From Nocardioides speluncae (GTDB taxonomy: Bacteria; Actinomycetota; Actinomycetes; Propionibacteriales; Nocardioidaceae): 64,000 nt of DNA. The notes below the pieces were generated by a model. The model made no database searches. It was not told where the DNA came from and saw nothing but the letters and a program-made list of their open reading frames with translations. The position numbers were made by a program, and so were the translations under genes. The stretch lies in contig NZ_QEOO01000011.1 in the NCBI RefSeq assembly GCF_003121585.1, positions 124,001-188,000 on the forward strand. Direction: 5' to 3'. Numbering within the stretch: the first letter of the stretch is position 1; every line of letters begins with the position of its first letter. This document shows positions 17,410 through 25,184 of the stretch, piece by piece.

Positions 17410-18111
17410 ATGCCTGTCGCAGTCATCACCGGAGCCTCGCAGGGACTCGGCCTCGAGCTCGCCCGGGCCCTCGCCCGCGGCGGCTGGCAGGTGGTCGGCG
17501 ACGCCCGCGACGCCCAGGCACTCGCCGCCGCCTTCGCCGACCTCCCCGGCAACCACTCCCCCGTCCCGGGCGACGTGACCGACCCGGAGCACCGGACCCA
17601 GCTCGCCGCCGCGGCCGCCGCCCTCGGCGGGGCGAACCTGCTGGTCAACAACGCCAGCACCCTCGGCGCCAGCCCGCTGCCGGCGTTCGCCGACCTGGAC
17701 CCCGCGACGTACCTCCGCATCCTCGACACCAACGTGGTCGCCCCGCTCGCGCTGGTCCGCGAGCTGCTCCCCCAGCTCCGCGCGAACCACGGGACGGTGC
17801 TGGACCTCTCCTCGGACGCGGCCGTCGAGCCGTACGAGACGTGGGGCGGCTACGGCTCGTCGAAGGCGGCACTCGACCACGCCAGCAGGATCCTGGCCGC
17901 CGAGGAGCCGCTGCTCAACGTGTACGCCGTCGACCCCGGCGACATGCGCACCGCGATGCACCAGGACGCCTTCCCGGGCGAGGACATCTCCGACCGGCCC
18001 GAGCCGTGGGCGGCGGTGCCGTCGATCCTGCGGGTGCTGAGCAGCGGACTGCCGTCCGGCCGCTACCGCGCGGCCGAGGTCGGCGCCTCGCCGGCGGAGG
18101 TGCCCGCGTGA
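17410..18111 (+). CDS. Short-chain dehydrogenase/reductase
   Basis: NAD(P)-dependent oxidoreductase of 233 residues. It has the cofactor motif TGASQGLG (7-14), an NNAS motif, catalytic Ser in LDLSSDAA and Tyr148/Lys152 in YGSSKAAL. The ATG at 17410 has AAGGAG 6 bp upstream; an in-frame ATG at 17359 lies inside the palindrome region and is rejected. Its TGA overlaps the GTG of the QueA-like gene (GTGA). The substrate is unknown. Confidence 0.9.
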   Translation: MPVAVITGASQGLGLELARALARGGWQVVGDARDAQALAAAFADLPGNHSPVPGDVTDPEHRTQLAAAAAALGGANLLVNNASTLGASPLPAFADLDPATYLRILDTNVVAPLALVRELLPQLRANHGTVLDLSSDAAVEPYETWGGYGSSKAALDHASRILAAEEPLLNVYAVDPGDMRTAMHQDAFPGEDISDRPEPWAAVPSILRVLSSGLPSGRYRAAEVGASPAEVPA

Positions 18112-19157
18112 GCACCGAGCTGGCCGTCCGCTTCGACGTACCCGACGCCAACGAGGCGACCGTCCCGCCCGAGGCCCGTGGGCTGACCCGGGACGGCGTC
18201 AGGCTGGCGGTGGCGAGCCGGTCCGGAGTGGTGCACGCCCGGGCCCGCGACCTCGCCGACTTCCTCCGGCCGGGCGACCTCCTGGTCGTCAACACCAGCG
18301 CCACCCTGCCGGCTGCTGTCGACATCGAGCGGCACGGCTGCCCCACCACGCTGCATTTCTCCACCGAGCTCGACGACGGCTCTTGGGTGGTGGAGGTACG
18401 GCTGCCCGACCGCGCCGGGCCGGCACTGCCGACGGCCGGGGAAGTGCTCCGCCTGCCCGGCGGAGTCCGGCTCCGGGTCATCGCGCCGCACCCGGCCAGA
18501 CAGACCCGGTTGTGGCGGGCTGTGCCGCTGCCGGCGGTCTCCGCGGTCGACTACCTGGATCAGCACGGGCACCCGATCCGCTACTCCTACCTCGACGGCG
18601 AGTGGCCGCTCGACACGCTGCAGAACGTGTACGCCGACCGCCGGCACCCCGACGGGCTCGGCAGCGCGGAGATGCCGTCCGCCGGCCGGCCGCTCACCGC
18701 CGAGCTGCTGGTCAGGCTGATGGCGCGCGACGTGACGATCGCGCCGATCGTGCTACACACCGGCGTCTCCAGCCAGGAGTCGCACGAGCCGCCGCAGCCC
18801 GAGCGCTACCTGGTGCCGGCCACGACCGCACGGCTGGTGAACTCGGCGCGACAGGCGGGCCGCCGGGTCGTCGCGGTCGGCACCACCGTCGCGCGGGCGC
18901 TGGAGTCGGCGGCCGCGGGCGACCGGGTTGTGCCGTCGGCAGGCTGGACCTCGCTCGTGCTCGGTCCGGAGCGGCCGGCACGGGTGGTCACCGGGCTGCT
19001 TACCGGTCTCCACGAGCCCGAGGCCAGCCACCTGCACCTGCTGGAGGCGGTCGCCGGCCGCGACCTGGTGGCGTCCGCCTATCGGGAGATCACCCGGCCC
19101 GACGGGCCGTCCTACCTGTGGCACGAGTTCGGCGACACCATGCTGCTGCTGCCCTGA
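18108..19157 (+). CDS. Divergent QueA-like protein (SAM:tRNA ribosyltransferase-isomerase family)
   Basis: QueA transfers and isomerises the ribosyl group of S-adenosylmethionine onto 7-deazaguanine-modified tRNA in queuosine synthesis. This 349-residue protein keeps the overall layout: an N-terminal segment GDLLVVNTSATLPAA, a PIRYSYLDGEWPLDTLQNVY loop, and C-terminal VVAVGTTVARALES, RVVTGLLTGLHEPEASHLHLLEA and FGDTMLLLP. Key segments differ from the canonical GTTSVRTLE and HTGLGTFRP. No tgt, queG or queC is in the window, and its partner is a coupled SDR. I read it as a family member with possibly different specificity. Confidence 0.8.
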   Translation: MSTELAVRFDVPDANEATVPPEARGLTRDGVRLAVASRSGVVHARARDLADFLRPGDLLVVNTSATLPAAVDIERHGCPTTLHFSTELDDGSWVVEVRLPDRAGPALPTAGEVLRLPGGVRLRVIAPHPARQTRLWRAVPLPAVSAVDYLDQHGHPIRYSYLDGEWPLDTLQNVYADRRHPDGLGSAEMPSAGRPLTAELLVRLMARDVTIAPIVLHTGVSSQESHEPPQPERYLVPATTARLVNSARQAGRRVVAVGTTVARALESAAAGDRVVPSAGWTSLVLGPERPARVVTGLLTGLHEPEASHLHLLEAVAGRDLVASAYREITRPDGPSYLWHEFGDTMLLLP

Positions 19158-19238
19158 CGACCGGCGTAGAAAACCACCTGCGTCTGCCCGGGCACGTCGA
19201 TAGCGTCGCAGTCATGAACATGTTCGTGATGGTGCGTC

Positions 19239-19775
19239 GTGTCCGGGCAGCCGTCCCGGAGGGCGTGGGGCTGGCATCCGCTTCGTGACCACTGGGCGCG
19301 ACGCGTGGTCGACGCCTCCCCTGTCGCTCCGGGCGACCTCGTGCTCGACCTCGGCGCCGGCACCGGCGCCCTGACCGAGCCACTCCTCGACGCCGGTGCC
19401 CGGGTGATCGCCGTCGAGCTGCACCCGCGGCGGGCCGCGCAGCTCCGGGAGCGGTACGCCGACCGGCCGGTCACCGTGGTCCGCACCGACCTGGCCGGGC
19501 TGCGGCTACCGCGCCGGCCGTTCCGGGTGGTCGCGAGCCCGCCGTATCAGCTGTCGACCTCGGTCCTCCGGCTGCTGCTCGGCACCGACCGGCTGCTGTC
19601 GGCCGACCTGGTCCTGCAGCGGACCGCGGCCCGGCGGCTGGCCGGCTCGCCGCCGCGCGCCCGGCATGCGCGCCGGTACCAGCTCGAGGTCGGGATGCCG
19701 GTGCCTCGGTCCGCGTTCGCGCCGCCGCCCCAGGTCGACTCGGCGGTGCTGCGGGTCCGGGCGACACGACCCTAG
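19239..19775 (+). CDS. Short Erm/KsgA-like rRNA adenine N6-methyltransferase family protein
   Basis: Rossmann methyltransferase of 178 residues with the SAM motif LVLDLGAGTGALTEPL (about 35-50), an acidic loop AVELHP (58-63) and the catalytic loop SPPY at 100-103, where Erm enzymes have N-(I/L)-P-(Y/F). It is clearly shorter than standard Erm or KsgA proteins (about 250-280) and lacks most of the C-terminal RNA-binding domain. The start is a GTG at 19239; no better in-frame start is present. Its stop overlaps the convergent yjbQ stop in CTAG. Macrolide resistance should not be assumed. Confidence 0.78.
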   Translation: MSGQPSRRAWGWHPLRDHWARRVVDASPVAPGDLVLDLGAGTGALTEPLLDAGARVIAVELHPRRAAQLRERYADRPVTVVRTDLAGLRLPRRPFRVVASPPYQLSTSVLRLLLGTDRLLSADLVLQRTAARRLAGSPPRARHARRYQLEVGMPVPRSAFAPPPQVDSAVLRVRATRP

Positions 19776-20176
19776 CCGGCCAGGAAGCTGAACCGGACCT
19801 CGCGCTCGGCGTTGTCGATGTTCAGGTCGACCAGGCAGATGCTCTGCCAGGTGCCGAGCGCGAGCCGGCCGCCGAGGACCGGAACGGTGGCGTACGGCGG
19901 GATCAGCGCCGGCATCACGTGCGATCGGCCGTGGCCAGGTGAGCCGTGCCGGTGCCGCCAGCGGTCGTCGGCCGGCAGCAGCTCGCGCAGTGCCATCAGC
20001 AGGTCCAGGTCGCTGCCGGCGCCGGTCTCGAGGATCGCCAGCCCGGCGGTCGCGTGCGGCACGAACACCTGGAGCAGGCCGACGCCGCGCCCGGCGACGA
20101 AGTCCGCCGCATCGGCCGTCAGGTCGAGGACGGTCTCTTCGTCGCCGGTCCGGTAGCTCTTGGTCTCGGAGTCCAC
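19772..20176 (-). CDS. yjbQ: YjbQ-family (UPF0047) protein
   Basis: Single-domain protein of 134 residues with the family pattern GLLQVFVPHATAGLAI, a DRWRHRHG-x-GHGRSHV His-rich stretch, and LGTWQSICLVDLN. YjbQ proteins are annotated as secondary thiamine-phosphate synthases on the basis of suppressor genetics in E. coli, so the physiological reaction is uncertain. It lies 30 bp downstream of the DUF3105 gene and may be the last gene of that operon. Confidence 0.92.
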   Translation of the reverse strand: MDSETKSYRTGDEETVLDLTADAADFVAGRGVGLLQVFVPHATAGLAILETGAGSDLDLLMALRELLPADDRWRHRHGSPGHGRSHVMPALIPPYATVPVLGGRLALGTWQSICLVDLNIDNAEREVRFSFLAG

Positions 20177-20206
20177 GCCGACCAGACTGTCACGCTGCCC
20201 GGCCGG

Positions 20207-20878
20207 TCAGGCCGGCACCGTCGGCTCGTTGTCTCCGCTCACGCCGCCCTCGCACGAAGCCCTCGCCTCGGGCGAGGAGTGGCCGTCGCCGTACTCGTCC
20301 AGGAAGAGCGCGAGCCGCGGGTCGTCGGCGCCCTCGAGCTGCAGCTGGCGGTCCCACACCGTCACCACGACCGGAACCGGCAGGTCGGGGTACGGCGAGA
20401 TGATGCCCTCGTCGGGCAGCACCTCGGCCAGCGCGGCGACGCCGTCGCCGTCGACCGCGTCCGCGTCGTAGGTGATCCAGATCGTGCCGTGCTCCAGCGA
20501 GTGCACCGCGTTCTCGTCGCGCACCGGCTTGTCGTACACCCCGCACTGCAGCCACTCGTCGGCGTGCGGCCCGCCGACCGGAGGGGTCTGCGGGTAGTCC
20601 ACGTCGTCGTCGGTGTGATCCCGCCGCGACTGGTACTCCTCCACCTCGTCGAGCGTCGCCGCCTGCTCGCCGCTGCCCGCCGCCGGCCCGAGCGCCGCGG
20701 TCCGCTCCTCGCGCTGGACCGCGATCACGACCGGAACGGTGATGGCGACCAGCAGCACCAGCACCGCGGAGAGTACGGCGAGCACCACGCCCGCGACCGG
20801 ACGTCGCTGGCGCTGCGGGAGGGGCTGCGGATAGGGCGGCGGCAGCTGGGCGTCGTACACGGTCCGGCATGCTGCCAT
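20207..20878 (-). CDS. DUF3105 membrane-anchored protein
   Basis: The 223 residues comprise a Pro/Gln-rich cytoplasmic N-terminus, one membrane segment (about 29-55) and an extracytoplasmic DUF3105 domain with the signature HSLEHGTIWITY (126-137), preceded by His105 and Cys112. The invariant His residues hint at metal or thiol chemistry, but no function is established for the family. It starts 4 bp after the sigma-factor stop, so it is part of the same transcript. In this position it might be a membrane partner of the sigma pathway. Confidence 0.88.
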   Translation of the reverse strand: MAACRTVYDAQLPPPYPQPLPQRQRRPVAGVVLAVLSAVLVLLVAITVPVVIAVQREERTAALGPAAGSGEQAATLDEVEEYQSRRDHTDDDVDYPQTPPVGGPHADEWLQCGVYDKPVRDENAVHSLEHGTIWITYDADAVDGDGVAALAEVLPDEGIISPYPDLPVPVVVTVWDRQLQLEGADDPRLALFLDEYGDGHSSPEARASCEGGVSGDNEPTVPA

Positions 20879-20882
20879 ACCG

Positions 20883-21380
20883 TCACGACGGCACCGGCAG
20901 CCAGTCGCCCTCGAGGTCGGGCAGGTGCTGACGCAGCCTGGTCAGCGCGTCCCGGGTCTGCGACTTGACCGTCCCCACCGAGACGCCGAGCAGCCGAGCG
21001 GTCTCGGCCTCGGTCTGGTCGTCGAAGTAGCGCAGCACGATCACCGCTCGCTGCCGGGGCGCCAGCTTGGCCAGGGCCTGCTGCAGGGCGAGCCGCTCGT
21101 CGGTCGGCTCGCTCGGCGCCCGCGGCTCCGGCGCCCGCTCACTGCTCACCTCGCGCCACCGGCGGCGCCGCCAGCGGGAGACGTTCTCGTGGACCAGGAT
21201 CCGGCGCACGTACGCCTCCGGGTTGCCGTTGATCCGCCTCCAGTGCGGCACCACCTTGACCAGCGCGGTCTGAACCAGATCCTCGGCATCGTGATGGTTG
21301 CCTGTCAGCAGGTACGCCGTCCGCAGCAGCGCCGCCGTCCGCGCCGCCACGAACTCCTCGAACTCCTCAGGCCCGGCCAC
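20883..21380 (-). CDS. RNA polymerase sigma factor, SigE-type (ECF-like)
   Basis: Sigma-70 family protein of 165 residues. Region 2 (about 8-70) reads LLRTAYLLTGNHHDAEDLVQTALVKV, and region 4 (about 100-155) reads LAPRQRAVIVLRYFDDQTEAETARLLGVSVGTVKSQTRDAL. This is the actinobacterial SigE-family (SigE70) pattern. The GTG start overlaps the 3' end of the upstream beta-propeller gene by 14 bp, so translation is likely coupled. There is no classical ZAS-type anti-sigma factor; control may come from the membrane propeller protein. Confidence 0.93.
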   Translation of the reverse strand: MAGPEEFEEFVAARTAALLRTAYLLTGNHHDAEDLVQTALVKVVPHWRRINGNPEAYVRRILVHENVSRWRRRRWREVSSERAPEPRAPSEPTDERLALQQALAKLAPRQRAVIVLRYFDDQTEAETARLLGVSVGTVKSQTRDALTRLRQHLPDLEGDWLPVPS

Positions 21381-22719
21381 GACGCCTCCACCGGAGCAGG
21401 GTCACGAGTCCCCAGATGCCCGCGGCGACCGCGCCCACTGACAGCCCGAGCTTCACCCGCGGATCCCACGGCGCCGGAGGCGCCTTCGCCTCCGCAATCG
21501 GCGCTGTCAGCATGTCGCTGGCGATCTGAGTGCCGGTTCCCCAGTTGACGTCGGGCAGTCGAGTCACGCGTTCGGCGGCGCCAGTTTGTACGTCGACGCT
21601 CATCAGCCACGGCGAGTCACCGTTGTGGGCGAGCACGTGATTCACGTCGCGCCAGCCAACGAGCCGATAGGTCCGGAACCGAGGAACGCGGTTCATCGCG
21701 ACGGTCGTGGTGGTCTTCTTCCCCAGCGGTACGGTGCCGACCAGGATCGGTTGCGGCTTGCCGTCCGACATCGTCTCGTCCGCGCCACCCCCAACGGTCG
21801 CGATCCTCTTCTTGGTCGGGTCGGCGAAGAAGCCGCCCAGGGTCGTTCGTTTGATGGTGAACGGCGGGTGGCTCAGGTCCTCTCGGTCGCCGAGGATCCG
21901 GAGCCGCGACGAACCGTCCGACATGGTCCCGATCTGGTCGCGCCCAACCACGTCGAGCTCAAGGTCGAGGTTGTCGGCGGCGGCGAGTCGCGCAACATCG
22001 TCCGCGACCGGATCCCAGCTCCAAACCCTGATCGGACCGCCGCTGGCACCATCAGCTCCGCCGTGCTTCCAGTGGGACAGGTTGAACCATAGGTGGCCGT
22101 CGATCCAGGCCATCTGGATGTCCGCCAGTCCGTGTGCGGACTCGACCGAGTGGCGCACAGTCTCACCGGTGATCGCGTCGTAGATGGCGAGCCCGGTGAC
22201 CGGCTTATCCCGCACGGTGTTTGGTTCGCCCGACGTGTCGCCGACGATCGGGTAGGCGACATACCTCCCATCGGGCGACAGGAGTGGCGACTCGTCGAAC
22301 GAGTCACAAGCACAGCCGGGAACATCGAGGAACCGATAGTCGCCTGTCGTTGCGGAGACGCCGACAAGGCCGCTGTGCGAGGAGATCCAACTTCGCCGCT
22401 CGGCGTCAATGATCGCGACCAGCAGTCCGAGTGGCCCTTCGTCGTCCGTACCCGGCAACCACGGGCTCGGGTTGTAGAGGCGATCGGGTAGGTACACGGG
22501 TTCGTCGCCGCGCGCTGGAGGGAACTCGGGCTCACGCAGCTGGGCCCACGCCGTGCCCACGCCGACGGCGAGCAGCAGGCAGCACGACGCGACCGCGACC
22601 TGGGTCAGGGTGCGACGGCGCCCGTAGCGGCGGCCCTGTTCCCAGAGGTTGGGCATCGGCGCGGTGGCCGGCGCCTGGTCAGCCAGGTCGCCGAGGCGCT
22701 CGCGCAGCTCTCCGGACAC
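21367..22719 (-). CDS. Membrane-anchored beta-propeller protein paired with sigma factor
   Basis: The 450-residue protein has a cytoplasmic N-terminal segment (1-36), one membrane helix (about 39-60, VAVASCCLLLAVGVGTAWA) and a large extracytoplasmic WD40/PD40-like propeller (for example LLSPDGRYVAYPIVGDTSG), ending in a second hydrophobic stretch and Arg-rich tail (LSVGAVAAGIWGLVTLL RWRRRGRA). AGGAGGAAAC precedes the GTG start. It is the first gene of the sigma-DUF3105 operon. The topology (cytoplasmic tail, one or two membrane helices, outside sensor) is what an atypical anti-sigma factor would need, but this is inference. Confidence 0.75.
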   Translation of the reverse strand: MSGELRERLGDLADQAPATAPMPNLWEQGRRYGRRRTLTQVAVASCCLLLAVGVGTAWAQLREPEFPPARGDEPVYLPDRLYNPSPWLPGTDDEGPLGLLVAIIDAERRSWISSHSGLVGVSATTGDYRFLDVPGCACDSFDESPLLSPDGRYVAYPIVGDTSGEPNTVRDKPVTGLAIYDAITGETVRHSVESAHGLADIQMAWIDGHLWFNLSHWKHGGADGASGGPIRVWSWDPVADDVARLAAADNLDLELDVVGRDQIGTMSDGSSRLRILGDREDLSHPPFTIKRTTLGGFFADPTKKRIATVGGGADETMSDGKPQPILVGTVPLGKKTTTTVAMNRVPRFRTYRLVGWRDVNHVLAHNGDSPWLMSVDVQTGAAERVTRLPDVNWGTGTQIASDMLTAPIAEAKAPPAPWDPRVKLGLSVGAVAAGIWGLVTLLRWRRRGRA

Positions 22720-22780
22720 GGTTTCCTCCTCGTGCGTTACATCGTCACAGGTACATACGTCCGCCGAGCCCGCGTTGGAG

Positions 22781-22816
22781 GGGCGGGTGGCTCAGAAATT
22801 CTGACGCCACCCGTCC
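22781..22816. promoter_or_regulatory. Hairpin with central palindrome abutting the DinB-like gene ribosome site
   Basis: GGGCGGGTGGC-TCAGAA and TTCTGA-C-GCCACCCGTCC form an almost perfect inverted repeat. Its core TCAGAAATTCTGA (22792-22804) is a perfect palindrome. The right arm ends directly before GGAGG at 22817. It could be an operator between the divergent genes or an RNA stem affecting ribosome access. Confidence 0.5.
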
Positions 22817-22828
22817 GGAGGCATGCCT

Positions 22829-23413
22829 ATGGTTGCTCGCATGACGAGCGCCTTCGGCTTCACGCCTGGCCAGCCGCCGGAGTGGGACATCGAGCGTTTT
22901 ATGCGCGGCGACGAGGTCGACACGGCTGTGATCACCCTGGAACGCAACAGGCGCACGTTCGCGTGGAAGTGCGCCGGGGTGAGCGCCGAGGGGCTGCGTC
23001 TGCGGCTCGGCGCGTCGTCGGTCACGCTGGGAGGCCTGCTCAAACACCTGGCGTGGGTCGAGGAGCTCTACTTCCAGCACAGGCTCGCCGGTCGTCAGTT
23101 CAGGGCGCCGTTTGACCAACTGGACGTCGAGAGTGACTGGGACGACTGGGCCTGGAGTACGGCGGCCGATGACACCCCCGATGCGCTGCGTGCGCTCTGG
23201 GTCGACACTGTGCACCGCTCCCGCGACGCGCTGGCAGAGGCGCTGTCCCGCGGTGGGCTGGATCAGACGACCCCAAACGGGATGAGCCTGCGCCGGTTGC
23301 TGGCGGACATGATCGAGGAGTACGCCCGCCACACCGGGCACGCCGACCTGCTCCGTGAGCAAGTCGACGGGTCTACCGGAGAAGGCCCTCCTCAAGACTT
23401 CCCGGTGCCCTGA
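22829..23413 (+). CDS. DinB/DUF664-family protein
   Basis: Four-helix-bundle protein of the DinB superfamily, about 194 residues. The His positions expected of these metal-binding enzymes are visible in LLKHLAWVEELYF and EEYARHTGHADLL. Family members include mycothiol- or bacillithiol-dependent transferases and damage-inducible proteins. The actinobacterial context would fit mycothiol, but nothing here proves it. I take the ATG at 22829 because GGAGG lies 7 bp upstream; ATGs at 22823 and 22841 are alternatives. Confidence 0.85.
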   Translation: MVARMTSAFGFTPGQPPEWDIERFMRGDEVDTAVITLERNRRTFAWKCAGVSAEGLRLRLGASSVTLGGLLKHLAWVEELYFQHRLAGRQFRAPFDQLDVESDWDDWAWSTAADDTPDALRALWVDTVHRSRDALAEALSRGGLDQTTPNGMSLRRLLADMIEEYARHTGHADLLREQVDGSTGEGPPQDFPVP

Positions 23414-23425
23414 CCACGGCGGACG

Positions 23426-23725
23426 TCACTTTTCTAGCGCCGCTTCTATCCGTTCGACCTTGGCGGTGAGCTGGCCGGTGTGGCCGGGCCGGATGTCGGC
23501 CTTCAGCACCAGCCCGACGCGCGGCGAGACCTCGGCGACGACGTCGACGGCCCGCTTGACCACGGCCATCACCTCGTCCCACTCCCCCTCGATGTTGGTG
23601 AACATCGCGTTGGTCTCGTTGGGCAGGCCGGACTCGCGAACGACGCGGACCGCCGCCGCGACCGCCTCGGTCACCGACCCGGTCTCGTCGCCGGCCATGG
23701 GGCTGATGCTGAATGCCACGATCAT
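23426..23725 (-). CDS. Thiamine-binding/MTH1187-type small protein (DUF77)
   Basis: The 99 residues have a ferredoxin-like fold pattern: MIVAFSISPMAG at the N-terminus and GLPNETNAMFTNIEGEWDEVMAVVKRAVD in the middle, typical of the YqgV/MTH1187 family, whose members bind thiamine or related pyrimidines. The start is the ATG at 23725, which overlaps the TGA of the VOC gene (ATGA). A longer open frame upstream reads through the VOC gene in another frame and is not used. Role unknown. Confidence 0.85.
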   Translation of the reverse strand: MIVAFSISPMAGDETGSVTEAVAAAVRVVRESGLPNETNAMFTNIEGEWDEVMAVVKRAVDVVAEVSPRVGLVLKADIRPGHTGQLTAKVERIEAALEK

Positions 23726-24093
23726 GCGGACCCCTGGGCAGCCGCGGTCCGGGTCCGCAGGCCGATGATCACGCCGCTCGGGTCGGCGAACTCGGCCCAC
23801 CAGCCCATCTCCGGGTTGATCGGCGTCCGCTCGACCAGCACCTTGCCGCCGGCGGAGGCGACCTTCGCGATCGTGCCCTCGAGGTCGTCGGTGTCGAAGT
23901 ACATCCGGATCCCGCGGCCCGCGGCCGGCTCGGTGCGCAGGTAGAGCTGGCCGACCGGCTCGGTGCCGTCGAAGACCACGACGAAGTCCGGTCCGGCCAT
24001 CGGGAAGGTCCAGTCGAACGCCGCCCCGTAGAACTGCTGGGCCACCTCCAGGTCATCCACTTGAATGTCCCACCAGGTCGGCTTGCCACGCAT
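23722..24093 (-). CDS. VOC/glyoxalase-family protein
   Basis: A 123-residue protein of the vicinal-oxygen-chelate superfamily, one half-barrel pair (TWWDIQVDDLEVAQQFY, then GIRMYFDTDDLEGTIAKVASAGGKV and WWAEFADPSGVIIGL). The metal-ligand positions of true glyoxalases are not all conserved, so it may be a binding protein. AGGAGA lies 8 bp before the ATG. It is coupled by ATGA to the thiamine-binding-type gene downstream and is divergent from the YjbR-like gene. Confidence 0.87.
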   Translation of the reverse strand: MRGKPTWWDIQVDDLEVAQQFYGAAFDWTFPMAGPDFVVVFDGTEPVGQLYLRTEPAAGRGIRMYFDTDDLEGTIAKVASAGGKVLVERTPINPEMGWWAEFADPSGVIIGLRTRTAAAQGSA

Positions 24094-24159
24094 CCGTTGA
24101 GTCTCCTGTCGCTTGTCGCCGCGCGATCGCGCGGCTGCGCCCAGGCTAGCGTTCGACCC

Positions 24160-24462
24160 ATGGACCTCGAGGACGTCGGTGCCTTCGCCGCCACCCTGCC
24201 GGGCTGCAAGAAGAAGGGCACCGCCGGCCGACCGGCGTGGTACGTCGACGACCGGCTGGTGGTGCGCGCCGAGGACCCGACGACGCTGGTGATCCGGACC
24301 GATATCTCGGTGCGCGAGCGGTTGGTGCACGACCACCCCGACACGTTCGGCGTGCCGCCGCGCATGGAACGTCACCGCAAGGTGCAGGCGGTGCTCGACC
24401 ACGGCAACGACGACGCCATCCGTGACGCCATCCGCGCGGCCTGGGAGATGCAGCGACGTTAG
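24160..24462 (+). CDS. MmcQ/YjbR-like DNA-binding-fold protein
   Basis: A 100-residue protein with the MmcQ/YjbR pattern: an N-terminal helix ending in ATLPGCKKKGTAGRPAWYVDDRLV, then RERLVHDHPDTFGVPPR and a C-terminal helix IRAAWEMQRR. Some members bind DNA, but the cellular role is not known. It overlaps the convergent TSUP gene by 4 bp. Confidence 0.75.
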   Translation: MDLEDVGAFAATLPGCKKKGTAGRPAWYVDDRLVVRAEDPTTLVIRTDISVRERLVHDHPDTFGVPPRMERHRKVQAVLDHGNDDAIRDAIRAAWEMQRR

Positions 24463-25184
24463 GCGAGCGACTTCGCCAGCAGCACCAGCGCCGACAGCGC
24501 GCAGACCACGAGTACGGCGTACCGGAACCTCTCGCGCGAGACTCGCTCGCGCACCCGCGCCCCGGCGTACAGCCCCGCGAAGACGAACGGCGTCAGCAGG
24601 ATGCCGATGCCGAAAGCGGCCGGAGGCGCCGCGCCGGTCGCCGCCAGGCCGACGAGGCTGACGGCCGCACCGACGGTGAAGAACACCGCCAGCGTCGGCC
24701 GTACCTCGCTCGGCTTGCGGTGCTGGAGCAGCAGCGCGATCGGTGGCCCGGCTATCGAGGTCGCGGTGCCGGCCACTCCCCCGGCCAGGCCGGCTCCGAC
24801 CAGCGTGCCGCGGTTGACCGGGACCGTCACACTGCGCACGGACAGCGCGACCGCCAGCAGCACCATCACCGCCACCGCGATCCCGATCTGCGACGGAGTG
24901 AACTGCAGGACCAGCCAGATGCCGCCCGCGGTGCCGGCGACCCGCGCCGGCATCGCCCAGCGGATCACGTGCCAGTCGATGCCGTGACGCTCGGTCAGCA
25001 GCGAGCTGCTCGCGGTGGCCAGGCCGAGCCAGAGAGGCAGCACCGGCATCAGCTCCGGCACCAGCGTGGCCGCGATCGGCGCGAACACCAGCCCCACGCC
25101 CAGCCCGACCACGCCCTGCACCAGCGCGCCGACGAACACCGCGGCGGCGAGTACGACGATCAGCAACAGGGACGCCACGGTCAC
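24459..25184 (-). CDS. TSUP-family (TauE/SafE) membrane transporter
   Basis: Integral membrane protein of 241 residues with about eight hydrophobic segments and two TSUP repeats; the first reads GALVQGVVGLGVGLVFAPIAA and the second AGPPIALLLQHR. Family members move sulfite, sulfonates, sulfoacetate or related organic anions. The GTG start overlaps the TGA of the pentapeptide gene (GTGA). It is thus the last of four tightly linked genes starting with acnA. Confidence 0.9.
   Translation of the reverse strand: MTVASLLLIVVLAAAVFVGALVQGVVGLGVGLVFAPIAATLVPELMPVLPLWLGLATASSSLLTERHGIDWHVIRWAMPARVAGTAGGIWLVLQFTPSQIGIAVAVMVLLAVALSVRSVTVPVNRGTLVGAGLAGGVAGTATSIAGPPIALLLQHRKPSEVRPTLAVFFTVGAAVSLVGLAATGAAPPAAFGIGILLTPFVFAGLYAGARVRERVSRERFRYAVLVVCALSALVLLAKSLA

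Noticed and set aside
17410..19157. Taking the QueA-like gene as proof of queuosine synthesis
   Set aside because: Core motifs diverge and no other pathway gene is seen in the window.
19239..19775. Calling the Erm-like gene a macrolide-resistance determinant
   Set aside because: It is about 80-100 residues shorter than functional Erm proteins and has an atypical SPPY loop.
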